Assembly: GCA_965662345.1 (NCBI GenBank)
Contig: CBFIHE010000012.1
Span: 1 to 64,000, forward strand
DNA length: 64,000 nt
Reading direction: 5' to 3'
From: UBA6049 sp965662345
GTDB lineage: Bacteria; Bacteroidota; Bacteroidia; Flavobacteriales_G; Salibacteraceae
A program made the translations under genes and the position numbers. Positions 52,624 through 62,050 of this stretch are shown here, piece after piece; within the stretch, counting starts at the first letter, position 1; each line of letters starts with the position of its first letter. Under the pieces are notes generated by a model, which searched no databases, was not told the DNA's origin, and saw nothing but the letters and a program-made list of their open reading frames with translations.

Positions 52624-53721
52624 ATGTCAGATCTACACGATAAAAACTGGGCTAATATTTTCGGCCATACCATGACTCTTGTTGCCATAATGCTCATAGG
52701 CATTGTTATACAAACCGTTCTTATTCTTCGCTATCCCTACCCTCTATTTGAAATTAAACAGGAACGCATTGTAATTGACGAAAATGGTAGTAAAGCCAAT
52801 TCTGCTGCAGAAACAGAAGCGGTAACCGATTACTTTACCCAAGATTTTGACGTTTCTGCACTTGGCAGCTCCATGGAAGACAAATATATCAAGTATGGGT
52901 ATGAGCTAATTGCAGAAACTTACAAGCACATTGGCCCAGAGAATGGAGACCCTTCTAAAGTATACGCTGGAAATAACCTGGCTTGTAAAAACTGTCACTT
53001 AGATGCAGGAACAAAGAAACATGCCGCCCCTTACATTGGAGTAACGGGTAGGTATCCCAACTTTAGAGGTAGAGAGAATAAAATAGGAAGCATTGAAGAA
53101 CGCATAAACGGATGTATGGAGCGCAGCATGAATGGAAAATCTCTTCCAAGCAATAGCAGAGAAATGCGCGCAATGGTAGCATACATGAATTGGCTAAGTA
53201 AAGGGGTTCCATCTGGAGAAAAAATAGACGGAAAAGGTTTCGCCTCTATCAACATTCCAGAAAGAGCAGTGGATTTAGCCAATGGTGAAAAGGTGTATAA
53301 CGAAAAGTGTGTGAGCTGCCATCAAGTAGACGGACAAGGCATGAAAAACAACGATAATCCAGCATCGGGCTATGCCTTCCCTCCTCTTTGGGGTAAAGAC
53401 TCTTACAACCATGGAGCGGGTATGAACCGAGTAATTACAGCAGCACAATTCATTAAAGGGAATATGCCCTTGGGAGCAACTTCTGACAGTCCTATGTTAA
53501 CAGATGAAGAAGCATTTGACGTGGCGGGCTACATAGATTCCAAAGACCGACCTGTTAAACGAGGAACAGATAAAGATTATCCAGAATTAAAATTCAAGCC
53601 CGTATCATCGCCATACGCCCCATGGGATGATGACTTTAGCGAAGAACAGCACAAGTATGGGCCCTTCCAGCCTATAATGGCATATTACAAAGAGAAACAC
53701 GGAATTAAAAAGACCAAATAA
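52624..53721 (+). CDS. Dihaem c-type cytochrome, TsdA-like (thiosulfate dehydrogenase family)
   Basis: A 365-residue protein with an N-terminal membrane helix (about 15-37) that probably anchors it with its domains in the periplasm. Two haem motifs: CKNCH (about 121-125) and CVSCH (about 229-233). The sequence around haem 1 (LACKNCHLDAGTKKHAAPYI) and INGCMERSMNGK, which holds the Cys that ligates haem 1 in TsdA, match thiosulfate dehydrogenase closely. TsdA couples two thiosulfates to tetrathionate or the reverse. A second role cannot be excluded. It is followed 5 bp later by a porin, an unusual partner. Confidence 0.85.
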   Translation: MSDLHDKNWANIFGHTMTLVAIMLIGIVIQTVLILRYPYPLFEIKQERIVIDENGSKANSAAETEAVTDYFTQDFDVSALGSSMEDKYIKYGYELIAETYKHIGPENGDPSKVYAGNNLACKNCHLDAGTKKHAAPYIGVTGRYPNFRGRENKIGSIEERINGCMERSMNGKSLPSNSREMRAMVAYMNWLSKGVPSGEKIDGKGFASINIPERAVDLANGEKVYNEKCVSCHQVDGQGMKNNDNPASGYAFPPLWGKDSYNHGAGMNRVITAAQFIKGNMPLGATSDSPMLTDEEAFDVAGYIDSKDRPVKRGTDKDYPELKFKPVSSPYAPWDDDFSEEQHKYGPFQPIMAYYKEKHGIKKTK

Positions 53722-53726
53722 TCAGG

Positions 53727-55115
53727 ATGAGAAGCAATCTGATATTTACTTCCTTACTCATTATGGCTTTCTTGAGTTCTCATGCACAAAACGAGTTCAG
53801 AAAGGCTGTAAAGGATACCAAAGTGAACGGGTACTTCAGAACGTATTTCATGCAAACGCTTAATCAAGATTCGCTTCAAGATTGGCACTCTTTGGCGGTG
53901 GGTGGCAAATTGGGTTTTGAAACCGGGCGTTACTATGGCTTTTCTGCAGGTGCCGCTTTTTATGCCTCAATCAACACAGGGATTGGGAATGTAAGTACAA
54001 CTGACCCTACAACAGGTAAAAACAGCAGATATGAATTGGGTATGTATAACGCACTAAACCCAAATGAACGCGAAATTTATCAGCTGGGCGAAGCGTATTT
54101 GCGCTACAGATATAAAGGCCATGCTTTTCAGGTTGGCAGATTCAAACGGATGAGCCCGTTGTTAAACCACCAAGACGGAAGAATGATTCCTACCTTATTT
54201 CAAGGAGCTTGGTATACAAATACTTCACTGAAAAATTGGCGATTTGAAGTTGCTGGTATCAATGCAATACTTCCTCGTTCTACAAACGAGTGGCAATCCA
54301 TTGAATCAAGTTTAGTCTACCCGCAAGGTTTGAGTACAGAAGGTGGCAAAAGCAACTACATTGGTAACATAGATTCAGATTTCATAGGCGTAGCTCACGT
54401 AAAAGGTAAACTTTCTAAAAAGCTAGAAGTGAACGTTTGGAACTTCTACACCGATAATGTTTTCAACTCTCTGTATTCTGAAATTACTTTCAAAGACTCT
54501 CTTGGCGTATGGGGACTTATTGCTCAAGCACAGCAGATTCACCAACATAAAGTGACTAATGGAGGAGCTACAGAAATCATTACAGATAGTGGGGTTGACC
54601 CTAATGTGGGTATGGCATACTTCCAAGACGATTTCAGTAATGTTTATGGAGGTAGAATTGCATTGCTGCGAAACGGGTGGCAATTTAGGGTGAATGTAAC
54701 CCATATTTCAGATGAAGGTCGTTTTCTATTTCCAAGAGAGTGGGGTAGAGAGTTCTTGTATACTTTCCAAAAGCGCGAAAGACAAGATGGTTACAGAAAT
54801 GTAACGGCCTGGGTGATTGATTTGGGCAAACAACATCGATTTAAAAATAAAGATGTGCTCCACGCATCTGTAGGCTATGGGCTGTACAACAGACCTGAAG
54901 CAACTGATGCAGCTAGAAATAAGTACGCAATGCCCGCAAACTCTCAGATTGATTTAGATCTCTTTTACCACTTCAACGGCTCCATACCTGGTTTAACACT
55001 AGAAGGCCTTATTGTGTGCAAGAGAGCAATGGGTGATACATACAATAACCCAAACTACGTGATAAACAAGGTTAACCTCATCAACTATCAACTAATCTTG
55101 AATTATCGCTTCTGA
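53727..55115 (+). CDS. Outer-membrane porin, OprD/Opr-like
   Basis: A 462-residue protein with signal peptide (MRSNLIFTSLLIMAFLSSHA) and then amphipathic beta strands ending in an aromatic (LILNYRF), as outer-membrane barrels do. NPNEREIYQLGEAYLRYRYK and FQVGRFKRMSPLLNHQDGRM resemble the OprD-type substrate-specific porin family. It follows the TsdA-like cytochrome by 5 bp, so the pair is probably one operon and the porin may pass the cytochrome substrate. Confidence 0.75.
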   Translation: MRSNLIFTSLLIMAFLSSHAQNEFRKAVKDTKVNGYFRTYFMQTLNQDSLQDWHSLAVGGKLGFETGRYYGFSAGAAFYASINTGIGNVSTTDPTTGKNSRYELGMYNALNPNEREIYQLGEAYLRYRYKGHAFQVGRFKRMSPLLNHQDGRMIPTLFQGAWYTNTSLKNWRFEVAGINAILPRSTNEWQSIESSLVYPQGLSTEGGKSNYIGNIDSDFIGVAHVKGKLSKKLEVNVWNFYTDNVFNSLYSEITFKDSLGVWGLIAQAQQIHQHKVTNGGATEIITDSGVDPNVGMAYFQDDFSNVYGGRIALLRNGWQFRVNVTHISDEGRFLFPREWGREFLYTFQKRERQDGYRNVTAWVIDLGKQHRFKNKDVLHASVGYGLYNRPEATDAARNKYAMPANSQIDLDLFYHFNGSIPGLTLEGLIVCKRAMGDTYNNPNYVINKVNLINYQLILNYRF

Positions 55116-55191
55116 TTTCAAGATAAGCCTGTTAACAAATACGCGCTGCCCTACCTCTTCCCCCTTTGATTTGCACGCAACTTTGTGTTTC

Positions 55192-56247
55192 ATGTCAAAA
55201 TCATTGCAGATGAGAGTAGTATTCTCTTTATTGTTTGCCGCGTCCACCTTGTTTGTTGCTTCTTCTTGCGTTCCTGTAAAGCAGGTGCAAGACTTGCGTG
55301 AGAAGTATGAAAAAAGCGAAGAAGAGCGCGAGTACTTAGCCAAAGAAAAGCAGCGCTTAGAAGAAGAAAACGCTGAACTGAAGGCAGAAATAGAGCGCCT
55401 CTCTAAAAAAGTGGATGATTTATCTGGTACTTCATCAGGCGCTCAAAGCAAGCTCAAAGAGCTAGAGTATCAGCTTGAGCGTGCAGAAGAAGCCAATAAA
55501 ATGCTTCGCGATCAAGTTACCACACTTCAAAGCGGCACTGAAGCAGAAAACAGAAAGCTATTGGCTGAACTAATGGCGAACCAAGAAGAGCTTCAGAAAC
55601 GTGAAGATGCTTTACATGAACTAGAAGCACAGCTAAACGTTAAAGAAGAACGCCTAAACGAACTTTCTCGTCAGTTGCAATTACGCGAGGCCCGAGTGAA
55701 TGAACTAGAAGAACTTATCGCTCAAAAGGATGCTGCAGTTAAAGCCCTTAGAGATAAGGTTAAAGCTGCCCTTACAGGCTTTGAAGACAAAGGAATTACC
55801 GTTGAGCAGCGCAATGGTAGGGTTTACGTAAGCATGGAAGCCAAGCTTTTATTTGCCAGTGGAAGCACCGCAGTTGGATCTGAAGGAAAAACAGCAGTAG
55901 TACAACTTGCCAAAGCGTTAGAAGGCCAAGACGACCTCACTATTTTGGTAGAGGGTCATACAGACTCAGACCCTATGAATTCCTCCACCATAAAAGACAA
56001 CTGGGATCTCTCTGTAATGCGTGCAACCAGTGTTGTACGCATTATGGTGGAAAACTCTACTATGGATAAAGCTACACTTACCGCAGCAGGTCGTGGTGAA
56101 TTCTTTCCAATTGCAGATAACAGCACCGAAGAAGGGAAAGCCAAAAACAGAAGAATTGAGGTGATTCTAACACCTAACTTAGATAAGCTCTTTGAAATTC
56201 TTGATGAAGCTGCACCTAACACTTCAAGTCAAGAAGAAACAGAATAG
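55192..56247 (+). CDS. OmpA-family lipoprotein with coiled coil
   Basis: About 351 residues from the ATG at 55192 (55210 and 55171 are alternatives). N-terminal lipoprotein signal with lipobox FVASSC, so it should be lipid-anchored. A long coiled coil (about 25-190, KQRLEEENAELKAEIERL) precedes an OmpA C-like domain (LLFASGSTAVGSEGKTAV, EGHTDSDP, GRGEFFPIADNSTEEGKAKN) with the expected Asp/Arg peptidoglycan contacts (NRRIEV). It probably tethers the outer membrane to peptidoglycan. A terminator (56273-56310) follows. Confidence 0.88.
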   Translation: MSKSLQMRVVFSLLFAASTLFVASSCVPVKQVQDLREKYEKSEEEREYLAKEKQRLEEENAELKAEIERLSKKVDDLSGTSSGAQSKLKELEYQLERAEEANKMLRDQVTTLQSGTEAENRKLLAELMANQEELQKREDALHELEAQLNVKEERLNELSRQLQLREARVNELEELIAQKDAAVKALRDKVKAALTGFEDKGITVEQRNGRVYVSMEAKLLFASGSTAVGSEGKTAVVQLAKALEGQDDLTILVEGHTDSDPMNSSTIKDNWDLSVMRATSVVRIMVENSTMDKATLTAAGRGEFFPIADNSTEEGKAKNRRIEVILTPNLDKLFEILDEAAPNTSSQEETE

Positions 56248-56252
56248 ACTGT

Positions 56253-56699
56253 TTACAACACCAATAAAATTGAAAAGGAGTTGCCGTTTAACAGAAGGTT
56301 AGCTCCTTTTTCTTTACCCAAAAGTTCTTGGGCAAGAGGACTCTGCATTCCAAGTCCGAAAACCGTTAGTTCTCCTACTTCAAACTTCCCACAAGCAACT
56401 CCCATTAAGAAATGTCCTCTGCTTGTACTCACCACACTTCCAAAACGAACAGAATCTGCCTTATTCATGGTTTTAGCCTTGTCTAAATCGCTTTGCATTT
56501 GCTCAACCAATTTTAATTGATTACCCAATTTCTCTAGCTCTAAGTGCACCATGGCGCGTGAGGTTTCGTGCTTGTCACCGGCAGTACTTTTGGTGTTGTC
56601 TGCATTCGAAGCTTGTAAATCCGCAATCTCTGAGCTGAGTCTAGAACTGCGCGTATTCAGCTCTATCATGCATGCCGCTAATATCATTTCTCTGCTCAT
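56253..56699 (-). CDS. GreA/GreB-like domain protein
   Basis: A 148-residue protein found in Bacteroidota, with a helical N-terminal half carrying the conserved SAGDKHETSRAMVHLELEKL motif and a beta-rich C-terminal half (FGSVVSTSRGHFLMGVACG...FGLGMQSPLAQELLGKEKG) like the GreA/GreB C-terminal FKBP-like domain. It may interact with RNA polymerase, but this is untested. It shares a four-base overlap with the cupin gene upstream, so they form an operon. Its 3' end overlaps the terminator of the convergent OmpA gene. Confidence 0.7.
   Translation of the reverse strand: MSREMILAACMIELNTRSSRLSSEIADLQASNADNTKSTAGDKHETSRAMVHLELEKLGNQLKLVEQMQSDLDKAKTMNKADSVRFGSVVSTSRGHFLMGVACGKFEVGELTVFGLGMQSPLAQELLGKEKGANLLLNGNSFSILLVL
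56273..56310 (+). terminator. Terminator of the OmpA-lipoprotein gene
   Basis: AAAAGGAG (56273-56280) pairs with CTCCTTTT (56303-56310) followed by TCTTT. It lies inside the 3' end of the convergent GreA/B-like gene, so both uses share sequence. Confidence 0.5.
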
Positions 56700-57076
56700 C
56701 CTTGCTTTGGATATAGTGTGTCTGACTTATGCTCTTCCAATGAGTTAAACTCCAAAAATTGAATATCTGTAAGTGCCGTGAGTGTATGAATAACCTTTGG
56801 ATAAATCCTTACCAAAACAGGTGCTTCTAGTTCTTGGTTAAACACCTGTTCACCTGCAAGAAGCTTGCCTTCTAATTGCACCCTTCCTTGAGTGAGCAAC
56901 AGGATTTCAGGGTTTTTGGAAGCCGACTCGCCTTCATGGTAGTGGTTTCCACTCACCGTTCCTTTGGCTCGGCTGGCTAAAATAAACCCAGATCTACTCA
57001 CAGTGGTAAAAGTGTGTGTTGAGGCTTGCTCATTGCCACTTATACGTGTAATATTCTCCACTTCTATTGTCTTCAT
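56696..57076 (-). CDS. Cupin domain protein
   Basis: A 126-residue single-domain cupin: GNHYHEGESASKNPEILLLT has the first motif with two His and the Glu, and HTLTALTDIQFLEFN the second motif. No signal peptide. Such proteins bind a metal or a small ligand, and some are sugar-nucleotide isomerases, which would suit the divergent nucleotidyltransferase gene at 57208; this is inference. The stop overlaps the GreA/B-like gene start by four bases. Confidence 0.8.
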   Translation of the reverse strand: MKTIEVENITRISGNEQASTHTFTTVSRSGFILASRAKGTVSGNHYHEGESASKNPEILLLTQGRVQLEGKLLAGEQVFNQELEAPVLVRIYPKVIHTLTALTDIQFLEFNSLEEHKSDTLYPKQG

Positions 57077-57154
57077 TCTCCAACAAGTTTGGCTGCAAAG
57101 AAAGGCACAAGAATTACTCGGCCATCATCAGATGGCATAACCCCCTTGAAATCT

Positions 57155-57162
57155 TACCTTTG
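57155..57162 (+). promoter_or_regulatory. -7 element of the nucleotidyltransferase gene
   Basis: TACCTTTG matches TAnnTTTG. It precedes the ATG at 57208 by 45 bp. A 16-bp palindrome (GCCATC-ATCA-GATGGC, 57121-57136) sits in the -33 region and might be an operator. Confidence 0.45.
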
Positions 57163-57207
57163 CCCGCTGAATCAAGAAAATCTACAACAGATTAAACTTC
57201 CTAATAC

Positions 57208-58215
57208 ATGAATATTGTAGTTCCCATGGCGGGTATGGGCAAGCGCATGCGTCCGCATACGTTAACCGTTCCAAAGCCCTTGTTACGCATTGCTGGAAAG
57301 ACCATTGTGCAACGTTTAGTTGAAGATATCGTGAGCCTCTGTCATGAACCTGTGGAAGAGATTGCTTTCATCATCGGCAGATTTGGGAAACAGGTTGAAG
57401 AAGATTTACTGGCCATTGCGAAAGACCTGGGTGCTCAAGGCAGAATCTGCTACCAAGACGAGCCGCTTGGTACAGCACATGCCATTCTATGCGCCAAAGA
57501 ATCGCTGAAAGGAAAAACCATTGTGGCTTTTGCCGATACGCTTTTCAAAGCAGATTTTAAATTGGATGATTCCAAAGATGGAGTGCTTTGGGTAAAGCAA
57601 ATTGAAGACCCAAGTCAGTTTGGCGTGGTAAAGCTGGGCGATGACGGTACCATTACAGATTACGTAGAAAAGCCAGAGACTTTTGTGTCAGATTTGGCAA
57701 TGATTGGAATCTACTACTTCAAAAGCGGTGAGACCCTTCGCGAAGAACTGCAGTACCTCATTAACAATAACATCATTAAGGGCGGTGAATACCAATTGCC
57801 CGATGCGCTGCGTAATATGACTGAGAAAGGTGCTTCATTTGTACCGGGTAAGGTTGATGAGTGGATGGATTGCGGTAACAAAAATGCTACCATAGAAACC
57901 AATCAGCGCGTTCTGCATCATTTACATGCCGCAGGCGAAAACCTCAGAGCAACATCTGCCTCCGTAGAAAATAGCGTAATCAATGAGCCCGTTTACTTGG
58001 GTGAGGGTGTTACCGTAAAAAATGCAGTAGTTGGTCCATATGTAAGTATCCACGCAAACAGCTCCGTTGAAAACAGTGTGATTGATAATTCAATTGTTTA
58101 CAACGCAACTCAGCTGAAAAATCAACTATTAACCAACAGTATGGTTGGAAACCATGTTACCATAGAAGAACAACCAAACGAAGTAAGCATTGGCGATTAC
58201 AGCAAAAACGGTTAA
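57208..58215 (+). CDS. Sugar-phosphate nucleotidyltransferase
   Basis: A 335-residue enzyme of the RfbA/GlmU-type fold. Nucleotide-binding signature MAGMGKRMRPHTLTVPKPLL at the N terminus, with GTAHAILCAKESLKG and GVVKLGDDGTITDYVEKPE for the sugar side, and the C-terminal part has hexapeptide-like turns (VYLGEGVTVKNAVVGPYVSI). It makes an NDP-sugar from NTP and a sugar 1-phosphate; which sugar is not clear. Overlaps the TPR gene by 26 bp at its end. Confidence 0.88.
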   Translation: MNIVVPMAGMGKRMRPHTLTVPKPLLRIAGKTIVQRLVEDIVSLCHEPVEEIAFIIGRFGKQVEEDLLAIAKDLGAQGRICYQDEPLGTAHAILCAKESLKGKTIVAFADTLFKADFKLDDSKDGVLWVKQIEDPSQFGVVKLGDDGTITDYVEKPETFVSDLAMIGIYYFKSGETLREELQYLINNNIIKGGEYQLPDALRNMTEKGASFVPGKVDEWMDCGNKNATIETNQRVLHHLHAAGENLRATSASVENSVINEPVYLGEGVTVKNAVVGPYVSIHANSSVENSVIDNSIVYNATQLKNQLLTNSMVGNHVTIEEQPNEVSIGDYSKNG

Positions 58216-59932
58216 TTACTACCTGGTTCTTGCCCTTGCGGCTTGGATGCTAACAGGCTGTGCAACGGCAAATAAAAGCGCGGATAAGCGCAAAAAAGAG
58301 CCTGCAGTAGCTTTTAATAAGGTAAAGTTTGATTCGTACTTTTTAGAAGGACTCAAGCAAAAAACGCTGGGCAATGATGAGCAAGCTGCACGACAATTTG
58401 CTAAAGCATTAATGTTGAATTCCACCCACCCCGCTACCCTGTATGAACTAGCTAACTTAGAAGCACGTAATGGTGATATGCCAGCAGCTACCGAGCACAT
58501 GAGCGTGGCACTAAAAGGAGAGCCAAAGAATCGCTATTACAGAGAGTTCGCTGCCTCTTTGTATCAGCAACAAGCAAAATATGATGAAGCGGCTCAGGTG
58601 TATGAAAGTCTTGTTCTAGATTATCCAGAAATGCCAGAGTACTATTTTGAACTCAGTAGTGCGTATCTATACGGCAACCAACCCGCAAAAGCTGCAGCAA
58701 CCTACGACAGCTTAGAAGTACACGCTGGTTTTAACCCAGAAGTATCTGTTCAAAAAGTGAGGATTTACGGCCAACTTGGAGAAACAGATAAAGCCAAAAG
58801 AGAAATTGAGAAACTGATTAAAAACAGTCCAGATGAAGTACAGTATTATGGCATGCTTGCCAAACTGTATAGACAAGATGGGGAGACAGATAAAGCAATA
58901 GCCATTTACGAGCAACTTCTAGAAAAGAACCCAGAAGACCCTTACATTCATCTGAGTCTTTACGAGTTCTATCTAGAAACAGGAGAAACAGAAAAGGCAA
59001 ACAAGGCCTTGTATACGGCTTTTGAAAACCCCAACTTGGGGATAGATAACAAAATTCAAGTCTTAATTAACTACTACCGCGCTACAGAACAAGATCGCTC
59101 AGAAATGCCTCGGGTATATGAATTGTTAGATGTGCTTGTTAAAGCGCACCCAGGTGATGCCAAAGGCTTTGCCATGTATGGCGACTTTCTGTACCGCGAT
59201 CAAAAGCTAAAAGAGGCAAGAGAACGCTACTACGCATCCATTTCTAAAGACGATTCTAAATACCTCATTTGGAATCAAGTACTGTTTATTAATAGTGAGC
59301 TACAAGACAATGCAGCCATGATTAAGGACAGCGAGCAAGCCATGGATCTTTTCCCCAACCAGCCCATCGTTTACTTGTTCAATGGCATGGCTCATCTTCA
59401 AAATGAAGATTACGAAAAGGCTGCTTTTGCCTTAGAGCAGGGTCAGGGTTTAGTAATAGACAACCCTACCATGCAAAACCAATTCTTCGCAAACTTAGGA
59501 GATGCATACTACAGACTGGGTAAATATCGTCAAGCTTGGATGAATTACGAGCGCTCGTTGAAAGTGAACCCACAAAACGATTATGTACTTAATAACTACG
59601 CGTATTATTTGAGTTTACGCAATGAAAACTTAGAGTATGCGGCAGAAATGGCAGCCTCTGTAGTGAAGCGAAACCCAACAGACCCCACATACCTAGATAC
59701 CTACGGGTGGGCACTCTTTCAGCTTGAAGATTATGCCAATGCTCAACTTTACCTAGAAAAAGCACTAGAAAACGGTGGCTCTAGCGGTGAAATATTGGAG
59801 CACTTGGCAGATACCTATTTTAAACTAGGTAGGATAGATGATGCTGTCTTGTTTTGGCAGCAAGCCTTAAAGGCTGGGGGTGGCTCAGATAGATTGGAGC
59901 AAAAAATCAATAGCAAATCGTACGTGAAATAG
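58190..59932 (+). CDS. TPR-repeat lipoprotein
   Basis: A 580-residue protein beginning with a lipoprotein signal (LVLALAAWMLTGC, lipobox LTGC) and at least ten TPR-like repeats (LPGQAARQFAKALMLNSTHP-like units such as YDEAAQVYESLVLDYPEMPE). It should sit on a membrane as a scaffold. The only in-frame start before the signal peptide is TTG at 58190, overlapping the upstream gene by 26 bp; the first ATG is inside the lipobox region. It precedes a DUF4292 lipoprotein by three bases. Confidence 0.85.
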   Translation: MAITAKTVNYYLVLALAAWMLTGCATANKSADKRKKEPAVAFNKVKFDSYFLEGLKQKTLGNDEQAARQFAKALMLNSTHPATLYELANLEARNGDMPAATEHMSVALKGEPKNRYYREFAASLYQQQAKYDEAAQVYESLVLDYPEMPEYYFELSSAYLYGNQPAKAAATYDSLEVHAGFNPEVSVQKVRIYGQLGETDKAKREIEKLIKNSPDEVQYYGMLAKLYRQDGETDKAIAIYEQLLEKNPEDPYIHLSLYEFYLETGETEKANKALYTAFENPNLGIDNKIQVLINYYRATEQDRSEMPRVYELLDVLVKAHPGDAKGFAMYGDFLYRDQKLKEARERYYASISKDDSKYLIWNQVLFINSELQDNAAMIKDSEQAMDLFPNQPIVYLFNGMAHLQNEDYEKAAFALEQGQGLVIDNPTMQNQFFANLGDAYYRLGKYRQAWMNYERSLKVNPQNDYVLNNYAYYLSLRNENLEYAAEMAASVVKRNPTDPTYLDTYGWALFQLEDYANAQLYLEKALENGGSSGEILEHLADTYFKLGRIDDAVLFWQQALKAGGGSDRLEQKINSKSYVK

Positions 59933-59935
59933 ACC

Positions 59936-60751
59936 ATGAAACTTTCGCGTTTATTAAACATAGCAGGCCTAGCCTTAGTCTTTCTTGCAGGATGCAAATC
60001 CACAGGGAATTTAGCCGAACGGATTAAACCCGATATTAATAAAAAGACCAATCAACTCGTAGCTAAAGTTGAAGAAAGTGCATTCACACCAGATAGAGTT
60101 AGCTTCAAAGCTTCTGGCAAAATAGATGATGGTGAGAAAAGCAATTCTTTCAAGCTCAACATCCGAATGAAACGCGATAGCGTAATTTGGATATCGGTAA
60201 CGGCATATTCATATGAGGTAGCTAGAATATTAGCTACACCAGATAGTTTATTCTTCATAAACAGACCCGAAAAGAAGTTCTTTAAGGGTAATTATGACTT
60301 TATCAATCAACAACTGAACGTAGATCTTGACTTTAAAAGCCTGCAGTCTATCTTATTGGCTAATAGCATGGGACTTGATGAGATGGATAAAGTAAAACGC
60401 TCTGGTGATAAAGACTTCTACATCTTGAGTTCTTTCCGCAAGGCGAAGCTCAAAAAGATGAAAGAGAAAAGTGAAAAGTTTGATGGCGACTTAGTCTTTT
60501 CAAATTGGGTAGACCCTGAGACCTATCGCATTATTCAACTTGGCATTTTGGATTTGAGATATAATAAATCTGCAACCGTAAACTATTCAGGCTTCTCTGC
60601 AGAGGGTGATTATACAGTAGCTCATAGGATGGAAGTAAAGGTTAATTCCACTCAACCGGTGAAAATTAGTGCAGAGTATTACCGTTTTACCATCAATGAA
60701 ACCTTAAATTTCCCGTTCAAGATTAGCGATAAGTATGAAGCCTTGGATTAA
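59936..60751 (+). CDS. DUF4292 family lipoprotein
   Basis: A 271-residue lipoprotein: signal and lipobox LVFLAGC, then a beta-rich DUF4292 domain (VSFKASGKIDDGEKSNSFKL...IRMKRDSVIWISVTAYSYEV). The fold resembles LolA/LolB-like barrels, so a role in lipoprotein or lipid handling is a reasonable guess, not established. It starts 3 bp after the TPR lipoprotein and its last 17 bp overlap the EnvC-like gene, so these three form a block. Confidence 0.85.
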   Translation: MKLSRLLNIAGLALVFLAGCKSTGNLAERIKPDINKKTNQLVAKVEESAFTPDRVSFKASGKIDDGEKSNSFKLNIRMKRDSVIWISVTAYSYEVARILATPDSLFFINRPEKKFFKGNYDFINQQLNVDLDFKSLQSILLANSMGLDEMDKVKRSGDKDFYILSSFRKAKLKKMKEKSEKFDGDLVFSNWVDPETYRIIQLGILDLRYNKSATVNYSGFSAEGDYTVAHRMEVKVNSTQPVKISAEYYRFTINETLNFPFKISDKYEALD

Positions 60752-61952
60752 GTACATTCTTCTAATACCCGCCCTATTTTTAGGGCTAGGCATCAGTCAG
60801 GCTCAGAACAAGCGCCAAGAACTAGAGAAGAAAAAGGCTACACTTAAAAGAGACATTGAGTTCAAGAATAAATTACTCAAAGAAACCGCCAGAAACAAGA
60901 AGAAAAGCTTGAATCAACTGGTGATTCTCAAAAAGAAAATTAGCGAACGCGAAGAACTCATTACCACCATACAGAGTGAGATTGGGCTGCTAGAAGAAGA
61001 GGTTGAAGAGAACACCATTACCATAAAAGTAATGCAAGAAGACATTACAGCGGTTAAAGAAGAGTATGCCCAATTAATTCGCTTCGCTTATCAAAACAGA
61101 AGCAGTGCAGACAAAATCATGTATGTGTTTGCAGCCAAAGACTTTAATCAAGCCTATAAGCGCTTGAAGTATATCCGTGAATATGCAGATTATCGCAAAA
61201 GACAAGCGGAAACCATTCAACGATTAGAAGCAGAGCTGCGCGCTGAAAATGATACGCTCATCGCACGAAAAAGTCAAAAAGAGGCACTGTTGACAAACTT
61301 AGATTCTGAGCGCAGTGTGTTATCAGAAGAACGCTCTGAGCAGAACAAGGTCTACAGTGAACTTCAAGACAAAGAAAAAGAGCTGAAAGCAGAAATCCGA
61401 AAAACAGAAAAAGAGCAGCGTACTTTACAAAAGGCAATTGAACGCATCATTGCTGAAGAAATTAGGAAGGCAAGGAAAGCATCTGGAAGCTCATCAACTG
61501 GGTGGTCTATGACTCCAGAAGCCAAAGCACTTTCTGCGAATTTCACAGGGAATAAAGCAAAATTACCGTGGCCTGTAGAAAAGGGAGTGATTACCCAACG
61601 CTACGGAGTGCGTGCACACCCTGTGCTTACACATTTGAAGATTAGAAACAACGGAGTTACTATAAGCACAGAGAAAAGCGCACAGGCCAGAGCTGTTTTT
61701 GAAGGTGAGGTTTCTAAAGTAATTGTAATACCTGGAGCTGGTAAGGCGGTAATTATTCGCCATGGAGAGTACCTTACAGTTTACGGTAATCTAGCAGACG
61801 TGTATGTTTCTTCGGGCGATAAAGTAACCACCAAGCAGCCATTAGGAACGGTTATTACCGATGCAGATAAAACGGAGGTTCAGTTTGAAATCAGAAGAGG
61901 ACAGAACGCTGAAACGCTAGACCCAGGCTACTGGCTTTACAATGCCCGTTAG
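60735..61952 (+). CDS. EnvC-like protein with degenerate LytM (M23) domain
   Basis: A 405-residue exported protein: signal peptide (LLIPALFLGLGISQAQ), a long coiled coil (about 25-250), and an M23-like LytM domain. The zinc-binding residues are lost: the first His-Asp motif is replaced by RNNGVTIST and the HxH motif by HGEYLTVYGNL, where Asn replaces the second His. This matches EnvC, which is not a peptidase itself but activates amidases in cell division. It overlaps the DUF4292 gene by 17 bp. Confidence 0.9.
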   Translation: MKPWIKYILLIPALFLGLGISQAQNKRQELEKKKATLKRDIEFKNKLLKETARNKKKSLNQLVILKKKISEREELITTIQSEIGLLEEEVEENTITIKVMQEDITAVKEEYAQLIRFAYQNRSSADKIMYVFAAKDFNQAYKRLKYIREYADYRKRQAETIQRLEAELRAENDTLIARKSQKEALLTNLDSERSVLSEERSEQNKVYSELQDKEKELKAEIRKTEKEQRTLQKAIERIIAEEIRKARKASGSSSTGWSMTPEAKALSANFTGNKAKLPWPVEKGVITQRYGVRAHPVLTHLKIRNNGVTISTEKSAQARAVFEGEVSKVIVIPGAGKAVIIRHGEYLTVYGNLADVYVSSGDKVTTKQPLGTVITDADKTEVQFEIRRGQNAETLDPGYWLYNAR

Positions 61953-62024
61953 GAAGTTAAGTATTACCTCTCTTGTGGCCATTTCACATTCTTCTGCTTA
62001 CGGGTGAAGCTATTTGTAAATTGC

Positions 62025-62032
62025 TACATTTG
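62025..62032 (+). promoter_or_regulatory. -7 element of tatA
   Basis: TACATTTG matches TAnnTTTG, 18 bp before the tatA ATG at 62051. Confidence 0.5.
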
Positions 62033-62050
62033 CGCCTTAAACAAGAAACT

